The position numbers and the translations under genes are program-made. Positions 24,816-32,182 of a DNA stretch of 58,811 nucleotides are shown in pieces (the first letter of the stretch is position 1; each line of letters begins with the position of its first letter). The notes below the pieces were generated by a model. The model made no database searches, was not told the DNA's origin, and saw only the letters and a list, made by a program, of their open reading frames with translations. Source of the DNA: a bacterium (GTDB lineage Bacteria > Bacillota_A > Clostridia > Lachnospirales > Lachnospiraceae); NCBI GenBank assembly GCA_004562915.1, contig SFQZ01000009.1:1-58811 (forward strand), read 5' to 3'.

Positions 24816-26307
24816 CCTGCTCCTCCTTTTTCTTTCTGAGTCGTATTCTCTGGTCTCTCTGTGCATAAATAAGACGATATTTCATCGTCCTTAATGGACC
24901 GCGAAATATAGAATTCTTTTCTCCCCGGTATTCCTGTATTCCTTTCCCTGTAAAGGGCATCAGATACGGGATCTGAAAACTGCTCAGTCCGGCCAGATGT
25001 CCCAGGAGAAGATAGGCAGCTGCAACGATCCCGAACATTCCCAGCGTTCCTCCCAGAAGAATAAAACCATATTTTATAATACGAAAAGCGGCCGCAAATT
25101 CTTCATTGGGAACTGCAAAGGAACTGAGTGCACTCAAAGCAACAATCACCACTGCCATGGGACTTACCAGATTTGCACTGACTGCTGCGTCACCAATAAT
25201 CAATCCCCCCACAATTCCTATGGTCCCACTCAGCGGTCCCGGCATACGAACTCCTGCCTCCCGTATCAGTTCAAAGGCCAGTTCCATAAACAGGATCTCC
25301 AGCAGCCCGGGAAATGGCACTCCTCTCCTGGCTTCTGCAAAGGAAAGAAGCAAATTTGTCGGAAGAATGCTTGTATGAAATCCTGTCACTGCCAGATATG
25401 TGCCTGATAGCATTACTGCGAAAATCATAGCTGCATAACGGATCAGCCTCTGAAACGAGGCAATTTCAAACCGATTGTATCGATCTTCACTGACCCTCAT
25501 AAAATCATTCAATACTGCCGGCACAATCAGTGCCACAGGTGAATTATCACTCAGAATCACAATTCTCCCTTCCAGAAGTTCCATGGCCGCCAGATCGGGC
25601 CGCTCAGTAGTCTGAAACTGGGGGAACGGAGAAATCCAGTTTTCTTCCGCCAGCTGCTCCAATATTCCACTGTCAAGTACACCATCAATCTCATATGTTT
25701 CCAGTGCTGCTTTGAGCTTTTCCAATATCTGCGGATATGCCAGCTCTTCCATATACAGGATTGCGGTCACTGTATCAGACCTTTCCCCCAGAAAAATTTC
25801 TTCTACTTTCAGACCGGTACTGCGGATTCTTTTTCTGATCAAAGCGGTATTTTGCTTCACGGATTCACAAAATCCTTCATTAGAACCTCTAAGCACTTTC
25901 TCTGATTCCGCGTCCGACACAGATCTCCCTGGATACCCTTTGCTGCCGATTTTCAGAATTTTATCAAATCCATTAATGATCAGGATCAGATTGCCGGCAA
26001 GCATTCCCCGTAATCCATCTTCCAGTGTATCCAGTGGAAATGCATCTGAAATCCCCAGCGCATCCTGTTCCAGACACTCTCTGAGTTCTCTTTCGGACAT
26101 TTCACGCAGCTGATTTATCAAACGTCCCAGCATGGATTCTTCCAGCATGAGGTTACTGACTGCCGCTTCCACATAAATAGCCAGACATGACACCTGACCT
26201 CTGTCGCCCAAATGCATGGGGCGTAATTTGATATCGTCACACCCTTCACATCGACTGCGAAACCACAATTCATTTACACTTAATTTCGGGGAAACCGCTG
26301 TTTTCAA
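24802..26307 (-). CDS. gerA: GerA spore germination protein, TTG start
   Basis: Subunit A of a GerA-type germinant receptor, 501 residues: an N-terminal soluble domain (to about residue 280) and a C-terminal membrane domain of about five helices. Seen: ILSDNSPVALIVPAVLNDF, DRYNRFEIASFQRLIRY and GPLSGTIGIVGGLIIGDAAV. In current models the family forms an oligomeric ion channel in the spore inner membrane. The start codon is TTG at 26305-26307, 9 bases after GGGAGG; no suitable ATG lies nearby. First gene of gerA-gerB-gerC-spoIIR-murI-DUF1934. Part of a repeat (26305-26339) overlaps the start. Confidence 0.92.
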   Translation of the reverse strand: MKTAVSPKLSVNELWFRSRCEGCDDIKLRPMHLGDRGQVSCLAIYVEAAVSNLMLEESMLGRLINQLREMSERELRECLEQDALGISDAFPLDTLEDGLRGMLAGNLILIINGFDKILKIGSKGYPGRSVSDAESEKVLRGSNEGFCESVKQNTALIRKRIRSTGLKVEEIFLGERSDTVTAILYMEELAYPQILEKLKAALETYEIDGVLDSGILEQLAEENWISPFPQFQTTERPDLAAMELLEGRIVILSDNSPVALIVPAVLNDFMRVSEDRYNRFEIASFQRLIRYAAMIFAVMLSGTYLAVTGFHTSILPTNLLLSFAEARRGVPFPGLLEILFMELAFELIREAGVRMPGPLSGTIGIVGGLIIGDAAVSANLVSPMAVVIVALSALSSFAVPNEEFAAAFRIIKYGFILLGGTLGMFGIVAAAYLLLGHLAGLSSFQIPYLMPFTGKGIQEYRGEKNSIFRGPLRTMKYRLIYAQRDQRIRLRKKKEEQDVCG

Positions 26308-26339
26308 AATTCTCGCCTCCCATTTGTCGAATAACTCAT
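26305..26339. repeat. Degenerate trace of the leader repeat
   Basis: CCCATTTGTCG at about 26319-26329, followed by a TAACTCAT-like tail, matches copy A (39855 on) with two mismatches over 21 bases. Its orientation is opposite to gerA. The left arm seen in copies A and B is not recognisable. Confidence 0.4.
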
Positions 26340-26394
26340 AATGTATTACCTCATTAAGATATCCCGAAATTTGTGTAATTATTCTTTTTATTTC

Positions 26395-27066
26395 TTACTC
26401 ATTTTCCAGACTTCGCCGGATTGCTTCCTGTTGATTTTTGATGTGAATGCACATTTTTTCCACTGCACTTTCTGCATCTCGATGGTTCAGCGCATCACAG
26501 ATTTCATAATGTTCTTTCACCAGTGTTTTCCTGCTTTCCACATCTTTCAGATATTCGATACGATAACGATACATCTGTTCCCGGATATTGTTGATGATCT
26601 GTACCAGTCTCCTGTTATGAGTGGCACCATAGATGATCTCATGAAATTTTACATCTGCTTCTGCCTGGGCAGACAGATCATCCTCTTTCATTTTTTTCTC
26701 AAATTCCTTTACAGCCAGTCCCAGTTCTTTGATTTCTTCATCTGTGATCCTCTCACAAGCAAATCTTACAGCCAGTTCTTCCAACCCCAGACGCACTTCC
26801 AGCACATCATTCAAATCCTGTTCCGTAATCTGAGCAACCTGCGCACCTTTCCTGGGAATCATATTTACCAGTCCTTCCAGTTCCAGCATCCGAATTGCTT
26901 CCCGTACCGGTGTCCTGCTTACTCCCAGCCGATTAGCCAGGGCAATCTCCATCAGCCGCTCTCCCGGCTTCAGTTCTCCTCTCAAAATTGCCTGACGAAG
27001 TGTATTAAATACCACATCCCGAAGCGGCAGATATTCATTCATATTTACGTGAAAATCACTTGTCAT
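26395..27066 (-). CDS. GntR family transcriptional regulator (FadR subfamily)
   Basis: 223 residues: winged-helix DNA-binding domain (about 15-75; GERLMEIALANRLGVSRTPV, then REAIRMLELEGLV) and an all-helical FCD ligand domain, with probable metal-binding Asp/His residues (about 140-200; ADVKFHEII, the His of LVKEHYEI). GGAGGAA precedes the ATG at 27066, which lies inside the end of ispE (11-base overlap), so the two are coupled. A perfect TTGTATACAA palindrome (27997-28006) in the operon promoter matches the core bound by B. subtilis GntR and is the likely autoregulatory site. The effector is unknown. Confidence 0.88.
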   Translation of the reverse strand: MTSDFHVNMNEYLPLRDVVFNTLRQAILRGELKPGERLMEIALANRLGVSRTPVREAIRMLELEGLVNMIPRKGAQVAQITEQDLNDVLEVRLGLEELAVRFACERITDEEIKELGLAVKEFEKKMKEDDLSAQAEADVKFHEIIYGATHNRRLVQIINNIREQMYRYRIEYLKDVESRKTLVKEHYEICDALNHRDAESAVEKMCIHIKNQQEAIRRSLENE

Positions 27067-27934
27067 CTGGTGTTCCTCCATTATTAAAAACAGTTGTCAA
27101 AAAGGTTTGTTTTGTGAGCATACTTTCTTTTAGCTTTTCACATGCATATTCTGCTTTTTCTTTATCATCGAAGATTCCAAATACCGTAGGACCACTTCCG
27201 CTCATCATGGCATTGACAGCGCCGTGAGCTTTCATATGATTCTTGATTGTCTCGATCACAGGATATGCGGGAATCGTCACACTTTCCAGCACATTTTCCA
27301 TCCTGTCCGTAATACCGTATAAATCTCTATCCTGCAATGCCTGAATCATGCCATTAATATCCGGATGATGTGTATCCGGTCCCAGATTCAGATTTGTATA
27401 TACAAATTTTGTAGATACATTGATTCCCGGTTTTCCAATCAACACATAGCACTGCGGCATAGGCGGCAGCGCTGTCAGCTTTTCTCCGATTCCTTCCGCC
27501 AGCGCTGTCCCTCTCATCACACAGTATGGAACGTCAGCTCCGATTTTTACTCCCAGTTTCATCAGCTGCTGCCTGGTAAGGCCCAGCTGGAACATTCGGT
27601 TCACTCCCACCAATGCTGCTGCAGCATCAGAACTTCCTCCTGCCATCCCGGCCGCTACCGGAATAAACTTATTCAGACTGATCGTTATCCCTTCTTCTAT
27701 CCTATACTGATCCATCAACAACTTTACTGCTTTATATGCCAGATTATTTTCATTTACCGGAATATAACTCAGATTTGTTGTAAGATGAATCCCTGGTTGC
27801 TCTGATTTTTCCATTTCCAACATATCGTACATCTGAATGGTCTGCATAATCATTTTTACATCATGATATCCGTCTTCTCGCCTTCGAAGAACATCAAGCC
27901 CCAGATTAATCTTCGCATATGCTCTTAACTTCAT
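27056..27934 (-). CDS. ispE: 4-diphosphocytidyl-2-C-methyl-D-erythritol kinase
   Basis: GHMP kinase of the non-mevalonate (MEP) isoprenoid pathway; phosphorylates CDP-ME at the 2-hydroxyl. Seen: 292 residues; AYAKINLGLDVLRRREDGYH at the N-terminus; ATP loop PVAAGMAGGSSDAAAALVG; C-terminal MSGSGPTVFGIF. AGGAGGAG lies upstream of the ATG at 27934; the frame upstream to 28006 crosses the operator and has no such signal. It overlaps the following GntR gene by 11 bases. Confidence 0.95.
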   Translation of the reverse strand: MKLRAYAKINLGLDVLRRREDGYHDVKMIMQTIQMYDMLEMEKSEQPGIHLTTNLSYIPVNENNLAYKAVKLLMDQYRIEEGITISLNKFIPVAAGMAGGSSDAAAALVGVNRMFQLGLTRQQLMKLGVKIGADVPYCVMRGTALAEGIGEKLTALPPMPQCYVLIGKPGINVSTKFVYTNLNLGPDTHHPDINGMIQALQDRDLYGITDRMENVLESVTIPAYPVIETIKNHMKAHGAVNAMMSGSGPTVFGIFDDKEKAEYACEKLKESMLTKQTFLTTVFNNGGTPDDK

Positions 27935-27996
27935 ACGTTCTCCTCCTGTGTTATTTTTCTTTTGTATTCTGTGATAAACATGTTTTTGTATGTACT

Positions 27997-28050
27997 TTGT
28001 ATACAATATTCTTTCGTATTTATCTTACTCTTCTTTTTTTTAAAAAGCAA
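27997..28050 (-). promoter_or_regulatory. Promoter and GntR-type operator of ispE-gntR
   Basis: Predicted -35 TTGCTT (28045-28050), 17-base spacer, -10 TAAGAT (28022-28027), start near 28015. The perfect palindrome TTGTATACAA at 27997-28006 would lie about 10 bases inside the transcript, a good place for repression. B. subtilis GntR recognises this same 10-bp core. Confidence 0.5.
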
Positions 28051-28103
28051 CCTTACTTTTTTCTGTATTTCTAGCATTTTTAATATTTCTTCCCGTTTTT
28101 TTA

Positions 28104-29666
28104 CTAATTATCCGCCTTTTTTACTACCAGAAGCGGCTGCTGCCGGCACGGCTCTTCTTCTCCCAGTTCATTCAATTCACGGATGGAATCTACTGTTGTA
28201 TAGAATCGTTTTGCAATATCCCACAAAGTATCCTCCGGCTGTACAATATAACACACCACACCCGGCATTTGTTCCAGCTTCTCCAGATCCAGCTCTTTTT
28301 CCTGGATATCTGTAATCAGCTGTTCTCTCCATTGGCGAACCACCAGGGCATTCAGATTCATCACTGCCTTTACTTCGATTTCATTGCTGTCCAGCATCAT
28401 AGTAGAAAGCTGTTCCATTTCTGCCTGTAAACGGAACGCACAATCCTTTCCGATTCTCTCCGCTTCAATCACATGGGTAAACGGTATTGCTGTCTCCATA
28501 GAATAAAATGGCATATCGTCGTCACTGATGCTGTAAAGAATTCTTATCTGGATAATTCCTACTGCCCGGATTCCATTTTCCACAATACTGACATCATCCA
28601 TTTTGACAGTGCCTTCACTGTGACAGATCTGCAGAATTTTTCCTCTGGCTTCCTGCACAGGAATTCTGTCATTCACCCGGCATTTGGAATCATTTTTCAC
28701 CAGAAGCTGTTCCAACGTTTCCTCTTTTCTTATCGGAATACATTCTTTCTTGGGCGTATACACATCCATTAGTATGGTGTCAGTCTCCTCTTTAAAAATA
28801 TTCATATCCAGTTCCAATACCACATCTGCCTGTAAAACCCGTTCTTCTCCATCAGCATCCGGCTTTACTTCCAGATTCGTCTGAAGAATCGATGTACTGA
28901 TATAAGGTAGCATATCCATCGTACATCCTGTACAGTTCACCTCACCGGAAAATGGAATGGCCTCTTCCAGCCACTGAAGCGGATTGGTATCATCGTCTCC
29001 TGCATATAAAACAAAAAGGAACATCTCTCCTTTTGCCGTCACCTTTCCCTCATCAGCCCGCAGATCCATGCCTCTTACTTCAATATCACTCCATAAAATT
29101 TCATGGATATTTGGCTTATTGGATGCAAGTGTAATTTCTTCTTTTTTTCTCAACGTATCCTTTTTATGTACTCCGAGAGCCAGCACACGGACATTTCTTT
29201 TTTTCTCCGACAGATCCGGCTGCTCTTTCACTTCTGTCGGAAACTGTACCTCCATCTGTTCATCCACCGACGCCTGAAAACCTACGATGGCTTTAATATT
29301 CAGTTTTCTGGAATTGATCACATGAAGCGTAAGATCCTCGATTTCCCATTTCAGACAGACCTTATCTCCACTTTTTACTCCATTTAAATGAAGTGTTTCC
29401 GAAACCGGAAGTTTCCCTTCCATACTGCAGATTTGTTTTCTCGGCGTATCTGCCACATACAAAAGGCGGAAATGCAAAGCTCCGTTGATAAGTGCTTTTC
29501 CTTCATTTACCTGTACTTCTTCAACCTTAATCTCCCCTTTTTTCTGTATCATCCGGCTGATATCCGGTTTATTGTCCGGTACATTGAAATCCTCGTCAAA
29601 GGTAAGCTGATTGGCTGCCTCGCTCTTGGCTCGCAGCATCTGGATCGTCTTTTTTACTAACTCCAA
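28104..29666 (-). CDS. SPOCS (DUF3794) and LysM domain protein, SipL-like spore coat morphogen, TTG start
   Basis: 520 residues: repeated SPOCS/DUF3794 domains (about 1-450; for example GALHFRLLYVADTPRKQI, GEMFLFVLYAGDDDTN, GIIQIRILYSISDDDMPF) and a C-terminal LysM domain (YIVQPEDTLWDIAKRFYTT, about 470-515). The order and length match C. difficile SipL, which binds SpoIVA through its LysM domain and links the coat to the forespore. The start codon is TTG (29664-29666) with AGGAGG 8 bases before it. It follows the PrcB-like lipoprotein gene by 13 bases. Confidence 0.88.
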   Translation of the reverse strand: MELVKKTIQMLRAKSEAANQLTFDEDFNVPDNKPDISRMIQKKGEIKVEEVQVNEGKALINGALHFRLLYVADTPRKQICSMEGKLPVSETLHLNGVKSGDKVCLKWEIEDLTLHVINSRKLNIKAIVGFQASVDEQMEVQFPTEVKEQPDLSEKKRNVRVLALGVHKKDTLRKKEEITLASNKPNIHEILWSDIEVRGMDLRADEGKVTAKGEMFLFVLYAGDDDTNPLQWLEEAIPFSGEVNCTGCTMDMLPYISTSILQTNLEVKPDADGEERVLQADVVLELDMNIFKEETDTILMDVYTPKKECIPIRKEETLEQLLVKNDSKCRVNDRIPVQEARGKILQICHSEGTVKMDDVSIVENGIRAVGIIQIRILYSISDDDMPFYSMETAIPFTHVIEAERIGKDCAFRLQAEMEQLSTMMLDSNEIEVKAVMNLNALVVRQWREQLITDIQEKELDLEKLEQMPGVVCYIVQPEDTLWDIAKRFYTTVDSIRELNELGEEEPCRQQPLLVVKKADN

Positions 29667-29679
29667 CTTTTCTTCCTCC

Positions 29680-30090
29680 TCAATCGAAAATAATTTTTTT
29701 ATCTCTTTTCTCTATTTTCACCACAATATATGGGCAGGATATGGCATCCTTCTGTTCTTCTCTCGATTCAGGCCCCACAAGCTTTGTCTTTATATGAATT
29801 TCTTCACTATTTTCCGTCACATATTCTACCTGGATACTATATCCTCCCGTACTTTGAATCCCGTACCCTCTCAGCAGATAGAGTTCTCCTTCACACTGAT
29901 AAGACATCTGAAATTCTTCCTGCTTTTTTATTTCAATTACCTTTTTGACTTCCGGAGGCAATTCTTCTTTTTTAACCACCGTATAGTCTACTTTTTTCTC
30001 CTCCCCTGTCTTTTTCCTTATCATGCTGCATCCCACAATACAAAAAGCCAGCATCGTAATCAAAAAGACAAATGACAGCCTTTTTCCCAT
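29680..30090 (-). CDS. Lipoprotein with a PrcB-like C-terminal domain
   Basis: 136 residues. Seen: signal peptide with lipobox IVGC (Cys21), a charged linker, and a C-terminal beta domain with GGYSIQVEYVTE and SCPYIVVKIEK, which resembles PrcB_C (protease-stability subunit). No partner protease gene is nearby. GGAAGGAAG precedes the ATG. Likely co-transcribed with the SPOCS-LysM gene 13 bases downstream, which suggests expression in sporulation, but this is an inference from position. Confidence 0.75.
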   Translation of the reverse strand: MGKRLSFVFLITMLAFCIVGCSMIRKKTGEEKKVDYTVVKKEELPPEVKKVIEIKKQEEFQMSYQCEGELYLLRGYGIQSTGGYSIQVEYVTENSEEIHIKTKLVGPESREEQKDAISCPYIVVKIEKRDKKIIFD

Positions 30091-30148
30091 AGCTCTTCCT
30101 TCCCGTTTATCGCTATTATTTTATGTGGATTTTTTGCAAACATTCCTG

Positions 30149-30161
30149 TATAATGATTATA
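30149..30161. promoter_or_regulatory. Overlapping divergent -10 boxes between plsC and the PrcB-like gene
   Basis: TATAAT at 30149-30154 (plus) and its mirror ATTATA at 30156-30161 (TATAAT on minus) form a 13-base near palindrome. Both genes are suitably placed to use them. No convincing -35 is found on either side (a TTGCAA lies at 30134-30139). Confidence 0.4.
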
Positions 30162-30193
30162 GATCGTTAATCTGTCAGGCACGGGAGGTACTT

Positions 30194-30937
30194 ATGATAC
30201 GTTTTTTATTAATTTGCATTTGCGTTGTGGGATATTTGATTTTGTCCATCCCGATTTTGATCGTGGAATGGATCATAGGCAAATTTAATCCTTATACCAA
30301 AGATATCAGTTCTCTCCGGATCATTCAGACTGTTTTTAAATTTATTCTCTGGATTACAGGAGTAGAAGTCACTGTGATTGGTGAAGAAAATCTTCCCAAA
30401 GATCAGGCTGTTCTTTATATAGGAAACCATCGGAGTTTTTTTGATATTCTTCTTACTTACACCCGTTGTCCTCAGCTGACCGGTTATGTGGCAAAGGCTG
30501 AGATGGAAAAGATACCGCTTCTTTCCAACTGGATGCGCTATCTTCACTGCCTCTTCCTTGACCGAAAAGACATCAAAAAAGGAATGAAAACCATACTGGA
30601 GGGTATCGAAAAGATTAAATCCGGTATTTCCATCTGCATTTTTCCGGAAGGGACCCGAAACCGCTCAGAGAGCGATCTGGATCTCATGGAATTTCACGAG
30701 GGCAGCTTTAAATTGGCCACCAGAACCAATTGTCCCATTGTGCCGATTGCGATGAACAATACCTGCTCTATTTTCGAAAAGCAATTTCCAAAAATCAAAA
30801 AGACACATGTGGTGATCGAATACTGTAAACCAATCATCCCATCTGAGTTATCAAAAGAAGATAAAAAATTCATTGGGAAATATACAAGAAATGTGATATT
30901 AGAAACGTTGAAAAAGAATGAGAACTTAATAAAGTAA
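30194..30937 (+). CDS. plsC: 1-acyl-sn-glycerol-3-phosphate acyltransferase family protein
   Basis: Membrane-bound acyltransferase that makes phosphatidic acid from lysophosphatidate. Seen: 247 residues; an N-terminal hydrophobic segment (about 2-24); catalytic H-x4-D motif NHRSFFD (His79, Asp84); FPEGTR (near 150-155), the glycerol-phosphate-binding motif. GGGAGG lies 5 bases before the ATG at 30194; the longer frame to 30023 runs through the promoter. It is a single gene converging on the aldo/keto reductase gene, with a large hairpin element between. Confidence 0.9.
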   Translation: MIRFLLICICVVGYLILSIPILIVEWIIGKFNPYTKDISSLRIIQTVFKFILWITGVEVTVIGEENLPKDQAVLYIGNHRSFFDILLTYTRCPQLTGYVAKAEMEKIPLLSNWMRYLHCLFLDRKDIKKGMKTILEGIEKIKSGISICIFPEGTRNRSESDLDLMEFHEGSFKLATRTNCPIVPIAMNNTCSIFEKQFPKIKKTHVVIEYCKPIIPSELSKEDKKFIGKYTRNVILETLKKNENLIK

Positions 30938-30969
30938 TCAGGCTTGTAATAGTATGTCCTGCCGTTGCC

Positions 30970-31178
30970 ATTTTGTAACGTGAGGAAGCGCGCAGAAAAT
31001 CGAGTAGTCCGTTTTAGAAGCATTGGAGCAAGTGATCCCGAAGATCCAGCGTTTACGGAGCCTTAGGCACGACGGCTCTCCGGAGTGTCTTAGTCGGAGT
31101 TAGCGATTAGCTAAGGGGGAACGACCTGCTTTTAAAACGGACTACTCGATTTTCTGCACACCCCCACGTTTCAAAATT
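30970..31178. repeat. Long-terminal-inverted-repeat element, copy 1
   Basis: Ends at 30992-31022 and 31127-31157 are 31-base complements with a single G-T pair (core GAGTAGTCCGTTTTA). Weaker pairing extends out to about 30970 and 31178. The 104-base interior carries smaller stems, such as TTAGC/GCTAA. A second copy at 48958-49148 keeps nearly the whole interior. Both copies sit between convergent gene ends. No ORF is present. It may be a MITE-like element, a structured RNA or a bidirectional terminator. Confidence 0.9.
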
Positions 31179-32170
31179 TAGCCGATCGAAATTTCATCAA
31201 TTTTCTTTAATTCTTCTTCTGTGAACGGTGCACTGTTCAGTACTTTCAGATTTTCAAGTATCTGTTCCGGTTTGGAAGCACCGATCAGCACACTGGTCAC
31301 TACCTGGTCTTTGATCACCCATTTCAGTGCCATCTGTGCAAGGCTTTCTCCTCGTTCCGCTGCCAACGCATTCAGTCGGCGTATTTGTCCGATTTTCTCA
31401 TCTGTGAACTGCTCTTTTTTCAGGAAACGTCCATCTGTCATCACACGGCTGTCTGAAGGAATTCCATTCAGATATCGATCCGTCAGCATTCCCTGTGCCA
31501 ATGGACTGAAAGAAATGATTCCCTTGCCCTTTTCCTCTGCCATTTTTTTCAAACCATTCTGTTCAATGGTTCGATTAAAAATATTGTAAGAATTCTGGTT
31601 AATCACAAAGGGGCACTTCAGATCATTCAAAATCTCACATGCTCTTTCCATGGTAGGACCATCATAATTGGATAATCCCGCATACAGAGCTTTTCCGCTT
31701 TTTACCGCCTGATCCAGAGCACTCATCGCTTCTTCCAGCGGAGTCTCCGGATCCATTCTGTGATGATAAAAGATATCCACATAATCCAGCTGCATGCGCT
31801 TCAGGCTCTGATCCAGACTTGCCAGAAGATATTTTCTGCTCCCGCCGTCTCCATAAGGCCCCGGCCACATCTCATATCCCGCCTTCGAGCTGATGATCAA
31901 TTCATCGCGGTATGCAAAAAAATTCTCTTTCAATATTTTCCCCAGATTGCTCTCCGCACTGCCCGGCTCCGGACCATAGTTGTTGGCAAGATCAAAATGA
32001 GTAATTCCATGATCAAAAGCCGTAAAACATAGACGACGCATATTTTCATATACTCCGGTATCTCCAAAATTATGCCAGAAACCCAGAGACACTGTTGGAA
32101 GCTTTAAGCCACTTTTTCCGCATCGATTGTATTGCATTGTCTGATATCGTTTTTCATCCGGTCTATACAT
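31178..32170 (-). CDS. Aldo/keto reductase (YghZ/glyceraldehyde-3-phosphate reductase-like)
   Basis: NADPH-dependent reductase with a TIM-barrel fold, 330 residues. Seen: Asp and Tyr of the active site in THFDLANNYGPEPGSAE, Lys in IISSKAG, His in IFYHHRMD; NADP-binding VLIGASKPEQI near the C-terminus. This YghZ-like branch reduces aldehydes such as L-glyceraldehyde 3-phosphate or methylglyoxal. GAGAGG lies 8 bases before the ATG. It begins 12 bases after the alpha-galactosidase stop. The stop codon touches the end of the inverted-repeat element. Confidence 0.9.
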   Translation of the reverse strand: MYRPDEKRYQTMQYNRCGKSGLKLPTVSLGFWHNFGDTGVYENMRRLCFTAFDHGITHFDLANNYGPEPGSAESNLGKILKENFFAYRDELIISSKAGYEMWPGPYGDGGSRKYLLASLDQSLKRMQLDYVDIFYHHRMDPETPLEEAMSALDQAVKSGKALYAGLSNYDGPTMERACEILNDLKCPFVINQNSYNIFNRTIEQNGLKKMAEEKGKGIISFSPLAQGMLTDRYLNGIPSDSRVMTDGRFLKKEQFTDEKIGQIRRLNALAAERGESLAQMALKWVIKDQVVTSVLIGASKPEQILENLKVLNSAPFTEEELKKIDEISIG

Positions 32171-32182
32171 TACTCGTACCTC

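Noticed and set aside
26341..27087. 248-codon plus-strand frame
   Set aside because: Antisense to the GntR regulator gene, whose helix-turn-helix and ligand domains are clear.
30970..31178. Reading the inverted-repeat element as a simple terminator or tRNA-like gene
   Set aside because: No U-run follows either arm, stems are far longer than tRNA arms, and no cloverleaf or anticodon arm could be folded by eye.
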